Shown piece by piece: positions 47,545-59,763 of a stretch of 64,000 nucleotides of DNA. The stretch comes from Paramecium sonneborni (Eukaryota > Ciliophora > Oligohymenophorea > Peniculida > Parameciidae). The position numbers and the translations under genes are program-made. The DNA lies in NCBI GenBank assembly GCA_905182985.1, contig CAJJDN010000016.1, positions 519,861 to 583,860 of the forward strand, in the 5' to 3' direction. Positions within the stretch are counted from its first letter, which is position 1. Every line of letters begins with the position of its first letter. The notes beneath the pieces are model-generated. The model was given only the letters and a program-made list of their open reading frames with translations. It did no database searches and was not told where the DNA came from.

Positions 47545-48635
47545 ATGAAAAAAGTAATAGGAAATTATTTAGGATATGCTTAGTTTAAATAAGGTTAAAT
47601 AAATAAAATTGATTCTTATAATGTTAGATTGTATAATATATAAATTTATAAGTTAATGAAAAAAATAAGTTCAATAGGTAATAAAAGTTCATATAAAGAA
47701 TTCAGCTGATTATCCTCCTTTTGAATTTAATGGGAGAAGAATACCAATGACTGCTTTAATATGTAATGAACCTTAATTGTAAAAAGAGAAAAAACTAAAT
47801 TATAATTTAATGATCTGTAGTAATTAATGTAAAACAAACAGATCAAAATCAACTCCTCCTTCTTTAAGAGAATTATAAACTGATACATTTACAATAACTT
47901 TAACCGAAAGAACATTACCTTAAAAAAAAATTTCAATTTTACTTCCATTAAAAAATGCTGTTGAAAAGATAAGATCTAAAAACAGAGAAATCTTTACTAG
48001 AAGGAAATCGTGTTATGGTATTATATTTGGAATAAATTAATAAAAATAAATGATAAATTTTCCTACTTCAATAGAAATGCATAAAAAAATAAATGGTAAA
48101 GAATTCGCTCTCTCAAGCTTTGCTGAAATATTAAAAAAAAATCAAAGGAAGAGTACAAAGCGTCCAAGCATTGCTCGTAAACTCTCGAAATAAATGACAT
48201 TAATTGGTAATATTATGAATGATATTTTAAGAATATGATAATATGGAAAGACCTCCTTCTTGTAAAACTCCAAAAGAAACCAAGATTACTTTATTTAAAA
48301 AAAAGAATTCGACAAACTTAATTAAGGAGAAATATATTTAAGGATAAAAACTAAAATTATTTCATTTTATGAATGATTCTAAATCTAGAAAAATATAATT
48401 AAGTTAAATACCTTTTAGAAATTCAATCAAACCTAGAGGAGAAACATTGAAATTGAAAACTTGTATGACAGAATTACTCAGTACATAAAGAAGTCCAACT
48501 TAAAGTTATAGAACCACTACTTATTCCAGACCTTATTAAAAGTAGAATGAATTACTTTCAAAATTAATAAAAACTGAGCATAAAAGTAGATCTCATTATT
48601 ATCCTAAATCCATTATTAATGCATTCGGTTATTGA
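47545..48635 (+). CDS. Unknown basic protein
   Basis: About 348 residues after introns of 19 nt (about 47695-47713) and 25 nt (about 48212-48236); 1091-44 = 1047 nt. Start MKKVIGNYLGYAQFKQGQIN. Later parts: DYPPFEFNGRRIPMTALICN, KSTKRPSIARKLSKQMTLI and RPPSCKTPKETKITLFKKK, Lys/Arg/Ser-rich throughout and likely unstructured. No domain is recognised. The gene lies 55 bp upstream of SAS-6 on the same strand; co-function is only a possibility. Confidence 0.6.
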
Positions 48636-48690
48636 TTTATATGAAAATTTTCCTATTAATTTACAGTTAAAATTTAAAATAAAAAATAAT

Positions 48691-50576
48691 ATGTAAGATT
48701 ATAGAGGTAATTTCAAAAGAATTGAATTTGGAGTACAATAGACTCCAGCTAAATCAACTACAAATATGAATGATTTTCAGTCTTCATAAAAATTAAAATA
48801 TGAACAAATTAGCAATAAACCTTAATCAGTTAATGTTAGTTTTGTTAATGCTCCTGTTACAATGGTATCTAAAGAGTTATTCACATTATAAATACCAGTC
48901 AAAGTTAAATAATTAACTGATGATTGGAATACATAATTAACATTGAAAATGATAATGTAATCAAGTCAATAAATTCATGGATAAACATTAAGAATTGAAT
49001 TAACAGATGATGCAAACTTTTCGTTTTTACAAATATTAGATTTAAATGAGGCTGAATTTTTAGCATTAAAAAATGAATAAAGTTTACATGTCGATTTTGC
49101 TACATTTCCAATGAAATTAGCAGATTTATTATAATTATGTATTAATAGTTAGAGAGATGAAAAAGTCAAGTATATTTCTATATTAATATTTTAGTTTCTA
49201 TGTTTGTTTGGAAACCAAGAATGGAGAATCTACACTTGCAGTAATTGAAAATAATGAATTTAAAAAATTAACTCATTTATCATTAAGATTAAGAAGTGCA
49301 ACTGATGATATTCTTAAATATTTCTTAGCAAATAAATTAGCAAATGAAAAATAGGAAAATGAAGAATTACATAAAAAAACTAAAAAATTAACAGAATAAT
49401 TAGAAGATAAATAATGGGAATTAGAGAATTTGAAATCTGAAGTAAGAAAATTGACAGAAGATAATAATGCAGTTCTTTAATAAATTTAATTAGATGAACA
49501 AAAAAAACTTAATGACTTTAGAGAATAAGTATTAAGTAGAGAGACAAATTTTAAAAGAGAAAGTGAAAATGAAAAACAATTTATAATTGAAAAATATGAA
49601 AAAATTGTATTTGAATTGTAAAATAAATACACTTAATTGCAATAAACGAATTAAGAATTATTAGAATAAAAAATGTAATTAACTCATTTAGACAAAGAGT
49701 TAAGAAATAAATTTACTATAACTTAATAAGAATCTTAATAATTATAGAAAGAGAATTAAGAGTTTAGAGTTTTGAATAAAGAATTGGATACACTTAAATT
49801 TACTTAAGAAAGATAAATAATAGAATTAAGAATTTAAAAGGAAGGATTAGAAAAGTTGTTACATGATAAAGAAGATTTTTTAAACAATAAATAATAATTA
49901 GTAGACAATGAAAAAAAATAGAATGTAATTTTAATTTTAAATAATTAGGTTATTTTAGAAGAATAAGTAAATAATTAAAAAAAACAAATAGAAAAACTTG
50001 AATAGAGAATTGCAGTAATGAGTGAAGAAGTTAATAAAGGAAATTAAATTATAGAAAAGTTAGAAAATGAATTAAGCAAATAAAAAGAAAAAAATAAATT
50101 AAAAAATACTGTTGTTCTTTAATAAGAATAAACTGTATAATAGTTATAAGATGCAAATGATTTAAGCAATAAATAAATTAATGAATGTAATATATAAATT
50201 TATAATTTATAGTAAGGAGAGAAAAAGACAGTTTAGAATTAAGAGTTAAAGACTAAGAAAATACAAATTTAGATTTAAAAAATAAATTAGCAGAAAGTTA
50301 AAAATTGCTTGAATCAAATAATCAAATGATATAATATTTAAATAAATGCTTGAATGAAACTAAAGTTTAGGCACCAGCTTAAATGCCAGGTTTTTCAACA
50401 TTAAAAAGTCAAACATTTACAAAATTTACATCTCCAACACCTTTATAAGAAGATGTATAAAATTGATATTTATTTTATAGAGAAGTTTTAGGAATTAAAG
50501 TGTAAATTACTAACAGAATCAAAATAACATATCTTAGATATCAAATGCAACAATTCAAAACAAATTTAATTTCTGA
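48691..50576 (+). CDS. SAS6: SAS-6 centriole/basal-body cartwheel protein
   Basis: Central cartwheel protein that sets ninefold symmetry of basal bodies. Three introns (25, 26, 26 nt) leave 1809 nt, 602 residues. The globular head (about 50-190) has the family sequence: LRIELTDDANFSFLQILDLN, EAEFLALKNEQSLHVDFATF with P after it, then FYVCLETKNGESTLAVIENN and FKKLTHLSLRLRSATDDIL. A long coiled coil of about 330 residues follows, as in Bld12/SAS-6, and a Ser/Thr/Pro tail (GFSTLKSQTFTKFTSPTPL). The last intron, if spliced, adds NNISQISNATIQNKFNF; otherwise TGA at 50464 ends it earlier. ATG at 48691. Confidence 0.92.
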
Positions 50577-50710
50577 AGATTATTTTACAATAACCTAAAT
50601 TAATGAAAAGAAACTTCTGTATACTTATAATATTATATATTGTATTTCAGATTCTAAATTTCAACCATTATTTAGATATATATTAATTAAAATTATAGTT
50701 AATTTATATA

Positions 50711-51809
<1,099 letters not shown>

Positions 51810-51969
51810 AAATCCATTAATATATTAATAACAAATACTCTTTTTATTCTTTACAAATAATTATTTGCTTTTATTCATTCTCAATCAAAATTTTAAAGGT
51901 TAAAATTAAATTATACAAATTAATTTAATAATAAATAATTATAATAACAATTAAAGTAATATTTATAAT

Positions 51970-53460
51970 TCAAAATTATTAATTTTATTGTTGCTTGTCT
52001 CTATTCAAACATCCTAAAGCTTAGAAAACTCTATCCATGAATCCAAGATCATTATTATTTTATCTTAAACTTCCTATTTCTCTTTATTATTATGTAATCT
52101 ATTGCCTTTGAGAAACTCGACTGACTCTAGTCTTCAATTCTTCTTCTTAAGAATACTAAAATAAATTATTTTAATACAGTTGATATAGATGTTGATGTTC
52201 CATAAGTTGGTTAATTTAAGACTTTTTAATTTTAAACTACAGATATCTTTTATTAAATAGAAAATGTATTTTATAAAGAAGATTGGTTCAATTCATGTGA
52301 TGAATTATATTAAGGTAAAGTAAAATTTCTATAATATTTATAAATTTATATTACCTTGTTTTTAATTATTCTTATACTGGAGATAAAGATCTATTTTCTG
52401 CTTTTTCTTCTTTATTAAGATATTACTGTAAATCAATTCCATAAATTTAGTAGTTTCTCTTCATATATGGATGTTCAAATATTTAAATTAAAGATAATCT
52501 ATCTTCTGGATTAGTTTTAAGAATATTGCTTATGAGATCTTTAACTTCAAAGGAACAACTTGAATTAAATTCAATTGTTTATAAATTGATAATATTCTAT
52601 CCTTTTTCTTAATTAGTTTTCCCTTTAAAAGGAGCAAAACCATGAATTAATTCATATAATAAAATTCCAAGGCACCATATATCTAATTTGAAATCATATG
52701 GTTTATTAAGTAACATTTCAGGAGCCATATAATCTAAAGTACCACAAAAGGTTGTTCTTTTTGTTTATTAATTAGCTTCAGCAGACCAACCAAAATCACA
52801 AACTTTAATATTACCTTATTTATCTAATAACAAATTTTCTGGTTTTAAATCTCTATGTAAAATATTTTTTTTATGTAAATATTCAATTCCTAAACAAGTT
52901 TAAAAGAAATAGACAAATGCTTCCTTTTCTGGTAATCTTTTTCTTCTTCTTATATATAAAAATAAACTTCCATTTTCAGCTAATTCTAAAATCAAATAAA
53001 CATTTTCTTTATCTTCAAAATAATGATACAATCTAACAATATGTGGATGAGCTAATCTTCTTTGAATTTTAATTTCTCTTTTGAGATTTTCTGTTGACCA
53101 ATACTCAAATATTCTCTTCTTATTTAACTATTAAAATAGATCAAATAAAATTACAATTTTCATTGCATATAATTATCCATTTTATCTATCTTTTACAAGT
53201 TTAACCTAACCATAACTACCTCTTCCTAATTCAGATTTTCCATCCTTAACTATAATTTCATAATCATCTATATTTTTGCCAACAGATTTAAGTGTTGATT
53301 ATGTGTCATTTACAGCAGATTATCTAACTTATTTTGCTTTACAATTTAATTTATGTGATATAGTCCTACAATTAATAAAATATTTCATACCAATCGAGAT
53401 CTTTGCATCTTTATGAACAATACCTAACTTATAAACATAATTAACATGGAATAACACCAT
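51970..53460 (-). CDS. Aurora-like Ser/Thr protein kinase
   Basis: 471 residues after introns of 27, 26 and 22 nt (1416 nt). An N-terminal region of about 75 residues comes before the kinase domain: [93 protein letters not shown] with GTLDYMAPEML after it. The FGWS motif and RTTxCGTLDYxxPEM match Aurora kinases. After the domain comes a 120-residue Gln/Ser-rich tail. Aurora kinases control mitosis and basal-body/cilium dynamics. Some ciliate paralogues are divergent, so Aurora proper is not certain. Stop at 51972-51970; ATG at 53460. Confidence 0.85.
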
Positions 53461-53563
53461 CAGATTAGGCTTTAGTTGCTAAACTACAATATTTATAAGA
53501 ACAAAGCATAAATTTTAATATTATTAATAAATGAACTTTTAAAATAACGCTTAAACATAAACC

Positions 53564-54707
53564 TCATTTAAATAGACTACTCTATCCTAATTAAGCTAAT
53601 TTAGATTAACTTTAATGAGGTGATTGGATATGATTAGATTTATTTATTCCAAGCTATCTTAAAATATATGGATTCTAAATCTGATTTGGATTTGGATTCG
53701 TCAGGGGATTGTAAACTTAAGATTAAGATAAACCTAAATTTTCTATTTATTTATCTTATTGAATTTAGCCATTTCCTTAAGTTGACTTAATTAAATATAT
53801 TTTTTTACCAAATTTGCTAATTAATCATAGTATTATGATTAGAATTCCCGTTTTTTCTTCTTTTCTTATTATTATTCATCATTAAAACTTTCTGCTGCTC
53901 TTCGAATTTCTTATTTATTTTAAGTAGCCAATATATCATAATCTTTTCTTCTTTATTCTTTTTCCTTTAATTATTACGATAATGTATTTAAATATTGATC
54001 TTTTACATTTTTGTCATACTATCTTTTTGTATTTATTTCTTCTTATTCTCTTTCCATCTTTTCTTTAACTTATTTATTTATTATATAGTCTAAGGATGAT
54101 TTAGGATCATCTACATTTTTTCTATAAATATCCTACAAATGTTCATTTCTTTCTGCTAATCTTTGATAATACTAATTAATTTAAAAAAAAAATACTTTTT
54201 TATAATCTTCTTCTTATTAAATTATTCTTTATTAATCTTTTATTGCATATTCCTAAAATAATACTCTTTCTTAATCTCTATTTAATCTTTCTCTTTATTT
54301 CTTTTCTTCAACAAGTTTCATTTATTCATCATAAATTTATCTTTACAGAAGTTTCTTTTATAATTAATTTTATCTCTCTTCTTAAAGAGCTTTTTAAGCA
54401 CTATCAATAATTTAGTTTTCAATATTTAAATCTTCATTTCTCTAAAAAAAATTATTAATCTTTTTTTTACCTTTTAATTTAGAATCGAATTCCTTTAATC
54501 TATTATTTCTGTATATTTTTTTGATAAGGATTCTTTTGTTTAAAGTTTTTTTTATTTCTATTAATCTGCTAATTCCTTATTCAAAGTTTATATTCTCTAA
54601 ATTTCATAATTATCTTCTTTTTATTATAATTCTTAATTTCTTCTTTTCATTTCCTCTTATATTTATCTTTATTCTTCAAGAGAAGATTTCATGACTTCTT
54701 ATTTCAT
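53564..54707 (-). CDS. Trichohyalin-like coiled-coil protein, probably ciliary
   Basis: 355 residues after introns of 29, 24 and 23 nt (1068 nt). ATG at 54707 (MKQEVMKSSLEEQRQIQEEM); a second in-frame Met is at 54692. Nearly the whole protein is a charged Glu/Gln/Arg/Lys helix (MKLVEEKKQRERLNRDQERV, AERNEHLQDIYRKNVDDPKS, QVKEKMEREQEEINTKRQYD), as in trichoplein/CFAP-type proteins. The tail is Asn/Pro/Gln-rich (TNPNPNQIQNPYILRQLG). No enzyme domain. Function is inferred from composition only. Confidence 0.7.
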
Positions 54708-54859
54708 CTACTTTATTTAGAACTATTCTTATTTGATTGTTTTATGAATGTTGTATTATTAAAAATCATCATAGTTTTATTTTGATAATAACATTTATTA
54801 ATGAAGTAAAAATTGTGTAATAAATTAATTTATGAAATTCAGTTTAACAAAGTAATTTG

Positions 54860-57357
54860 ATGAAGTACATATTTTTTAATAAGTTAGAATGAATATGTAC
54901 CTTTTAAAAGATCAATAGAGAAATTATAAATTAAACCAGAAAGTTATGTTTAATTTTGTAATTTTGATTGGATTGCTATTTAAAAAGACTCTGATTTAAC
55001 ACTCTATAGAGATGGATTATAAGATGTATTACTTAATTATTGATTTAGGCTAATGAAATTGATCTCACTTAATTATTTGGCAAAACACAATGTGGTAAAG
55101 TATAAGTTTACTTTTTCAAATTTGCAAATGAATAATTTGATCAAAAATAAATGATCTTAATTGGAAATAGTAATTTATGTTTATTTTATTCTTAAGATAT
55201 CATTATTGGCTATGACATATTAGAATTACCAAAAACATGTAAAATTTAGATGAATAATGATTATACACTTAGAAAAAAGTTATCATTTTCTGAAGTACAA
55301 ATACTTGAACAAGATTAAAACTTATATATTCTTACAGATCATTTCGATCTAATTACATTAAATTTAGATGATAAAGATAATCGATTCAATTATTAATCTT
55401 TATTATTAAAAGGAAATTTTATCAAAAAACTTTTTTCAAATAATTTAGATTTCTATATTTAAGGAGCTAATTTCAAGTTTTCAATCTTCGAAGATACTTT
55501 ATTTATAGTACAACAAACAACACCCAATTAAATTAAGACCTATTAATGTAGTCTAAAACCTTATAATTTGATTGTAATTTTTATTTCAATTCTTATAGTC
55601 TTAATCATAAAGAAATTTTGTTTGCGATGTTACTAATATTAATTGTTAAGTAGTTATTAATAATTTTCATGTATCAAGAACTTCAAAGGGTATGAATTTA
55701 ATACTTTTTGCTATCATAGAAAATAAAGATTAATTAGATAGACATAGTTAAATTAAACTTATTACAAAAGAGATGGAAATTATTGATTAAAAACAAGATT
55801 TTTCTAATTTAGATAAATTAACATATATTGATTTGAATGAGTTATAATTACAAGGAAATAAAATAAAATCATTCTTCTTTGAAAATGATGAAAATTTTAA
55901 TGTCTTATACTCAGTTTTGGATACTAATTATTATCATAATAATTTGTCTACATCTAGTAAAGAACATTTAGTTTTCAATGGAAATATTTAAGGTATAGGC
56001 ATTTCAATAGATAATGATTTCTCATAATTGAAAGTCTGTTCTAATGGAAAAATCTACATCCTTGGAGAAAATTAACAAAAAAGTCCATAATAATTGTAAA
56101 ATTATTAAATTATAATTTTTAGAGTCACTCATTTCTAAGGTAGATGTATGAATGAAATTATATTTAATTTATTAAAAGAAGGCTTTAAGAATTTTTGTGC
56201 TCATTCAAATTCTAATTCAGCTTTCTTAAAATTAGAGTTTTAAGCATTTCATGAATAAATAATTTGTCAAGTAATTAATTAAATTGTTTGGGATTTCATG
56301 GAAACTCCTATTTCAAAATACATAAATGTTTAAACTTAATTGCAAGAAAACTAAAAAAAACTAGAATAATGGTTGTAATACACAAAAACAGTAGTTAAGA
56401 ACCAATAAATTATTTTAAATTTAATAAAATATTAAACTTGTTTAAAAGTTGGTGAATACATAAATAACAATGAAAATAGTTTACAGTAATTAATAAATAA
56501 TTGTTTAAATAAATGGCAATTATTTTCGTAATTTGAATCTTAATTTTATTCAAAATTAGAAGATCTTTAAACAATAATAAATGAATTTTTAAATCTTTAG
56601 GATTAAGAATCAGATAAACATTTGTTTAATATTTTAGATATTATTTACTCTAATATTTATGAAGCAAAATCAATGAATAACATTTAATTTGCTAAGTTTT
56701 GGACAAATGAATCATAATGGTTGGATTTAATTATGCAAGCCATACCTAAATTAAAAAATATGTAAATTAACTTTTTTACTTTATTTGAATTTCTCATAAA
56801 AGATATGTCAACATAATATTAGTTTGAAAAAAGAATATCTCCATTTTAATTTTAGATAATTTTAGAATTCTCTAAAATATTTTCAGAAGAATTGCTTTAA
56901 GATATTTTAATTGAACATAGATTATATGATATTTTATATTAATTTTATTTGTAGACTAGTCTAAAGTTAAACAAAGTATTTGATTTGATTTCTTAAGATT
57001 AAATTTAATGTTAGAATTTTATAGATTTGTGTTTGGAATAAGAGATCAAGAACAAAAATGAAGGATAAATTTAAGGTAATTAAAAAAGATTATTCTAAGT
57101 TTTTGATTAAATAGAAGAAAATAGTATTATTTTAAATATCATCTTTAGATTGTGTTGATTAAGTATTATAATGCATAACAAAATATCCTAAACTTTATAA
57201 TATTCTTTTGATCAGATCAACGAGATTAGAAGAAGTTAAAAATACTACATAAGTATATTAAGGAAATGATCCAAATGCTAAATACTATCGTTTTCTAATT
57301 GATACAGGATTCCATATAGTAAAAAGAAAAAAAGAAAATATAGACATTGAATAATGA
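54860..57357 (+). CDS. Large protein with beta N-terminus and helical C-terminus, possible Nup133/155-type nucleoporin
   Basis: 793 residues after five introns (19, 23, 25, 24, 25 nt); 2498-116 = 2382 nt, exactly 794 codons. ATG at 54860 is followed by a 19-nt intron after only five bases. The first 400 residues are strand-rich (YVQFCNFDWIAIQKDSDLTL, QMILIGNSNLCLFYSQDIII, YILTDHFDLITLNLDD) and could form a WD-like propeller. The rest is helical with repeated Leu/Phe/Tyr helices. This two-part plan fits scaffold nucleoporins such as Nup133 and Nup155, but there is no diagnostic motif, so the name is tentative. The end reads RFLIDTGFHIVKRKKENIDI. Confidence 0.65.
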
Positions 57358-57549
57358 TTTTTTTTTTAAAGCCATTAAATTAAAATAATTTGAATATATC
57401 TAATTTAATAAGAAATGATTTTTAATGAAATTAAGTTGTATAATTATGAATTAATTGGATATATAATGAGTTTTAATTGAAAATAGATGAGAAATGATTA
57501 ATTTTTAATATTAATAATTATAAAGTTCTTAGATATAATTTTCATTAAT

Positions 57550-58087
57550 TCAATAAATTGTTGTTTATTTCATGATGCTTAGAAACTCGTCAATATTAAT
57601 TTATCCATCTCCATCTTTATCAAATTCATCAATCATAGCTTATAACTCTTAATCACTTAAAGTTTCTCCTAATTCCTTTGATACTTTTTTTAATTTCCTT
57701 AATGTAATTTTTCCTGAATTGTCATCATCGAATAATTTAAATGCTCTAAAAATTTCATCTTATGGATCTCTTTCACAATATTTTCTAGTCACTAAAATTT
57801 GAATTATTGATATTACTTAATTCAATATAATCACTATATTCAATACGACCTGTCTCATCTCTATCATATTCTTTCATCAATGCTTATACTTCTTATTTTT
57901 TAACTTCAAAACCTAAAGCTCTGAGAATAACTTTAATTTCATGACAATCTATAGCTCCAGAACGATCAGTATCGAATAAATCAAAAGCTTCTTTAATTTC
58001 TTATTTTTAATCATCTGTTAATTCACTCTTAACTTTCTTTTTTTAAGGAACTTAAGTTTTTTGTTATTATTTTTTAAATGAAGCCAT
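57550..58087 (-). CDS. Centrin (EF-hand calcium-binding protein)
   Basis: 170 residues after one 25-nt intron. Centrins are Ca2+-binding proteins of basal bodies and of the ciliate infraciliary lattice. Four EF-hands are visible: [60 protein letters not shown] and [18 protein letters not shown]. Loops 1, 3 and 4 keep the D-x-D/N-x-S/G/D pattern, and loop 2 has D-R-D-E-T-G-R. The second linker is [11 protein letters not shown], as in centrin LMTxKMxERD. The basic N-terminus (MASFKKQQQKTQVPQKKKVK) and the tail KQTTIY are variable parts. Confidence 0.95.
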
Positions 58088-58262
58088 GGTTTATAAATTT
58101 AACTATATATTTTAAAAAATAAATGATTAATTAGAATATTATTGTTTATAAAGCCTAAATATATAAAGTAACAATCAATCAAAGCATATATTTAGTATAT
58201 GATTGTATATTCACAATAAATTTAAATAGTAAATAAATTAAAGATTTTAAATTTTATTTGAA

Positions 58263-58718
58263 ATGACAAAGAAGACAAAGAAGGTTGGAATCACAGGTAA
58301 ATATGGAACCAGATATGGTGCATCATTAAGAAAGATTATAAAGAAATTTGAAATTTCACAACATCAAAGATATTTCAATACTTTCACAGGAGCTGTATGA
58401 AATTAATTGATATATTTTATTAGCATTCATTAAAAAGATAAGCAATAGGTATTTGGAGATGTACATAGACAGGATTATAAATTGCTGGTGGAGCTTGGGA
58501 AGTTAAGTATAAAATATTTCTATTAATATAGTACTCCTGCTGGGTTATCTGCAAAATAAGGTATGTTGAGAATCAAGAAATTAAAAGATGATGCTGAAGT
58601 TGAAGTTAAAGAAGAAAAGAAAGATAAGAAATAATAACCTAAAGAAGAAAAACCTAAAGAATAGCCAAAAGAAACTAAGAAACCATAAACCAAGAAACCT
58701 TAAACAAAGAAATAATGA
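58263..58718 (+). CDS. Ribosomal protein eL43 (L37Ae) relative lacking the zinc ribbon
   Basis: 133 residues after introns of 29 and 25 nt (402 nt). The start [20 protein letters not shown] and [17 protein letters not shown], then RQAIGIWRC and IAGGAWEV, are clearly eL43 (large subunit). The family zinc site has four Cys (CxFCG..WxCxxC); here only the one in WRCTQT remains, with Asn, Thr and Thr at the others. A Lys/Glu/Pro-rich extension of about 45 residues follows ([20 protein letters not shown]); normal eL43 ends near 92. It may be a divergent paralogue rather than the housekeeping gene. It lies divergently from centrin. Confidence 0.85.
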
Positions 58719-59035
58719 TCACGTATATTAATTACATAAAATATAATAAGAATACATTACACAACAAATTTTATATCTTTTTATAAGCAGCATCTTATTT
58801 TTCCACTATTCTTACATTATATATATATTTATATATCATAATCAAATTTCCCTTATTTTATTCCTTCTTAATTATCATAATTCATTTTAAATTTAAGGAG
58901 CTAATCATTTGTAAATCAAATTTAATACTCTCTATATATAATATTATTTAGTATTTTTAAATATTTAACCAATAATCTAACATCTGAAAATTATCTATAA
59001 TATTCTTTGCTAAAAAAATAAATAATATAAAAATA
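58719..59035. other. Non-coding AT-rich spacer
   Basis: 317 bases between two plus-strand genes, including a run of TA repeats near 58820. No gene or RNA is supported. Confidence 0.5.
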
Positions 59036-59434
59036 ATGTATAAATAATTATCTAAATTTTCAAAAACTTTATCAACACAAGCACCTATTTATACATATCA
59101 CTTTCCTAATGGTTCAGTTTATAATAATGTAATTATTTATTAATTTCAAAGCCAGCTGTAACAGCAAAAAGAATAATTAAAATAGTTGGTGATAGATTGA
59201 GAAAAATAGACCCAGAAAGAGTATCAATATATAATAATTTAGTGGGAATCTACCCCAATTACATTTAATACTAATTGGAATGATGCTGCTGGTTATGTTG
59301 ATGTAGCAACATGCATTCATATACATGATGCTCTAGAAAAAGAATTTGGTATCGAAGTTAAAGATAGAGCATTTCTTGTTTCAAGCATTGAAACAGCCTT
59401 TTACATTGTTAATATTCATCATGATAGTCATTGA
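59036..59434 (+). CDS. Mitochondrial acyl-carrier-protein-like protein without the attachment Ser
   Basis: 117 residues after introns of 23 and 22 nt (354 nt). The N-terminus (MYKQLSKFSKTLSTQAP) is basic and Ser/Thr-rich, like a mitochondrial targeting signal. The rest follows ACP/NDUFAB1: AKRIIKIVGDRLRKIDPERW, then CIHIHDALEKEFGIEVKDRA, matching the helix-2 'ALEDEFGIEIPD' segment. At the place of the DSL motif, where Ser takes phosphopantetheine, it has NWNDAAGYVDVATC, with no Ser. It would then not carry acyl chains and may be a structural subunit of complex I, as NDUFAB1 is. That is inference. Confidence 0.6.
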
Positions 59435-59763
59435 GAGTGTGAACGATAATCAAATAATAATAAATATTATAATAACATTATTTAAATTCTGTAATTGTAA
59501 AACCTATTTAAATTTAGTATCATTTTAATTTTTAGTAATTTTTGATATTTTAATTATCTTATAGTATAAAATTATATCAAATTAAAATTAATGTATTATT
59601 ATTTTAAGAGTATTCAAATTTTTGGAGTACATAAAGTTGAAAGTTGAGCTGATATCTAATATAATTTATTGACAATTAATCAAATAAATAAATTATTTTA
59701 AAGAAGTAATAGAATTTATGTGCTAATATTAAATATAATTCTAATAATAATAAATAATAACTT
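59435..59763. other. Convergent intergenic region
   Basis: 329 AT-rich bases between two convergent stops (59434 and 59764). No gene is seen. Confidence 0.5.
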
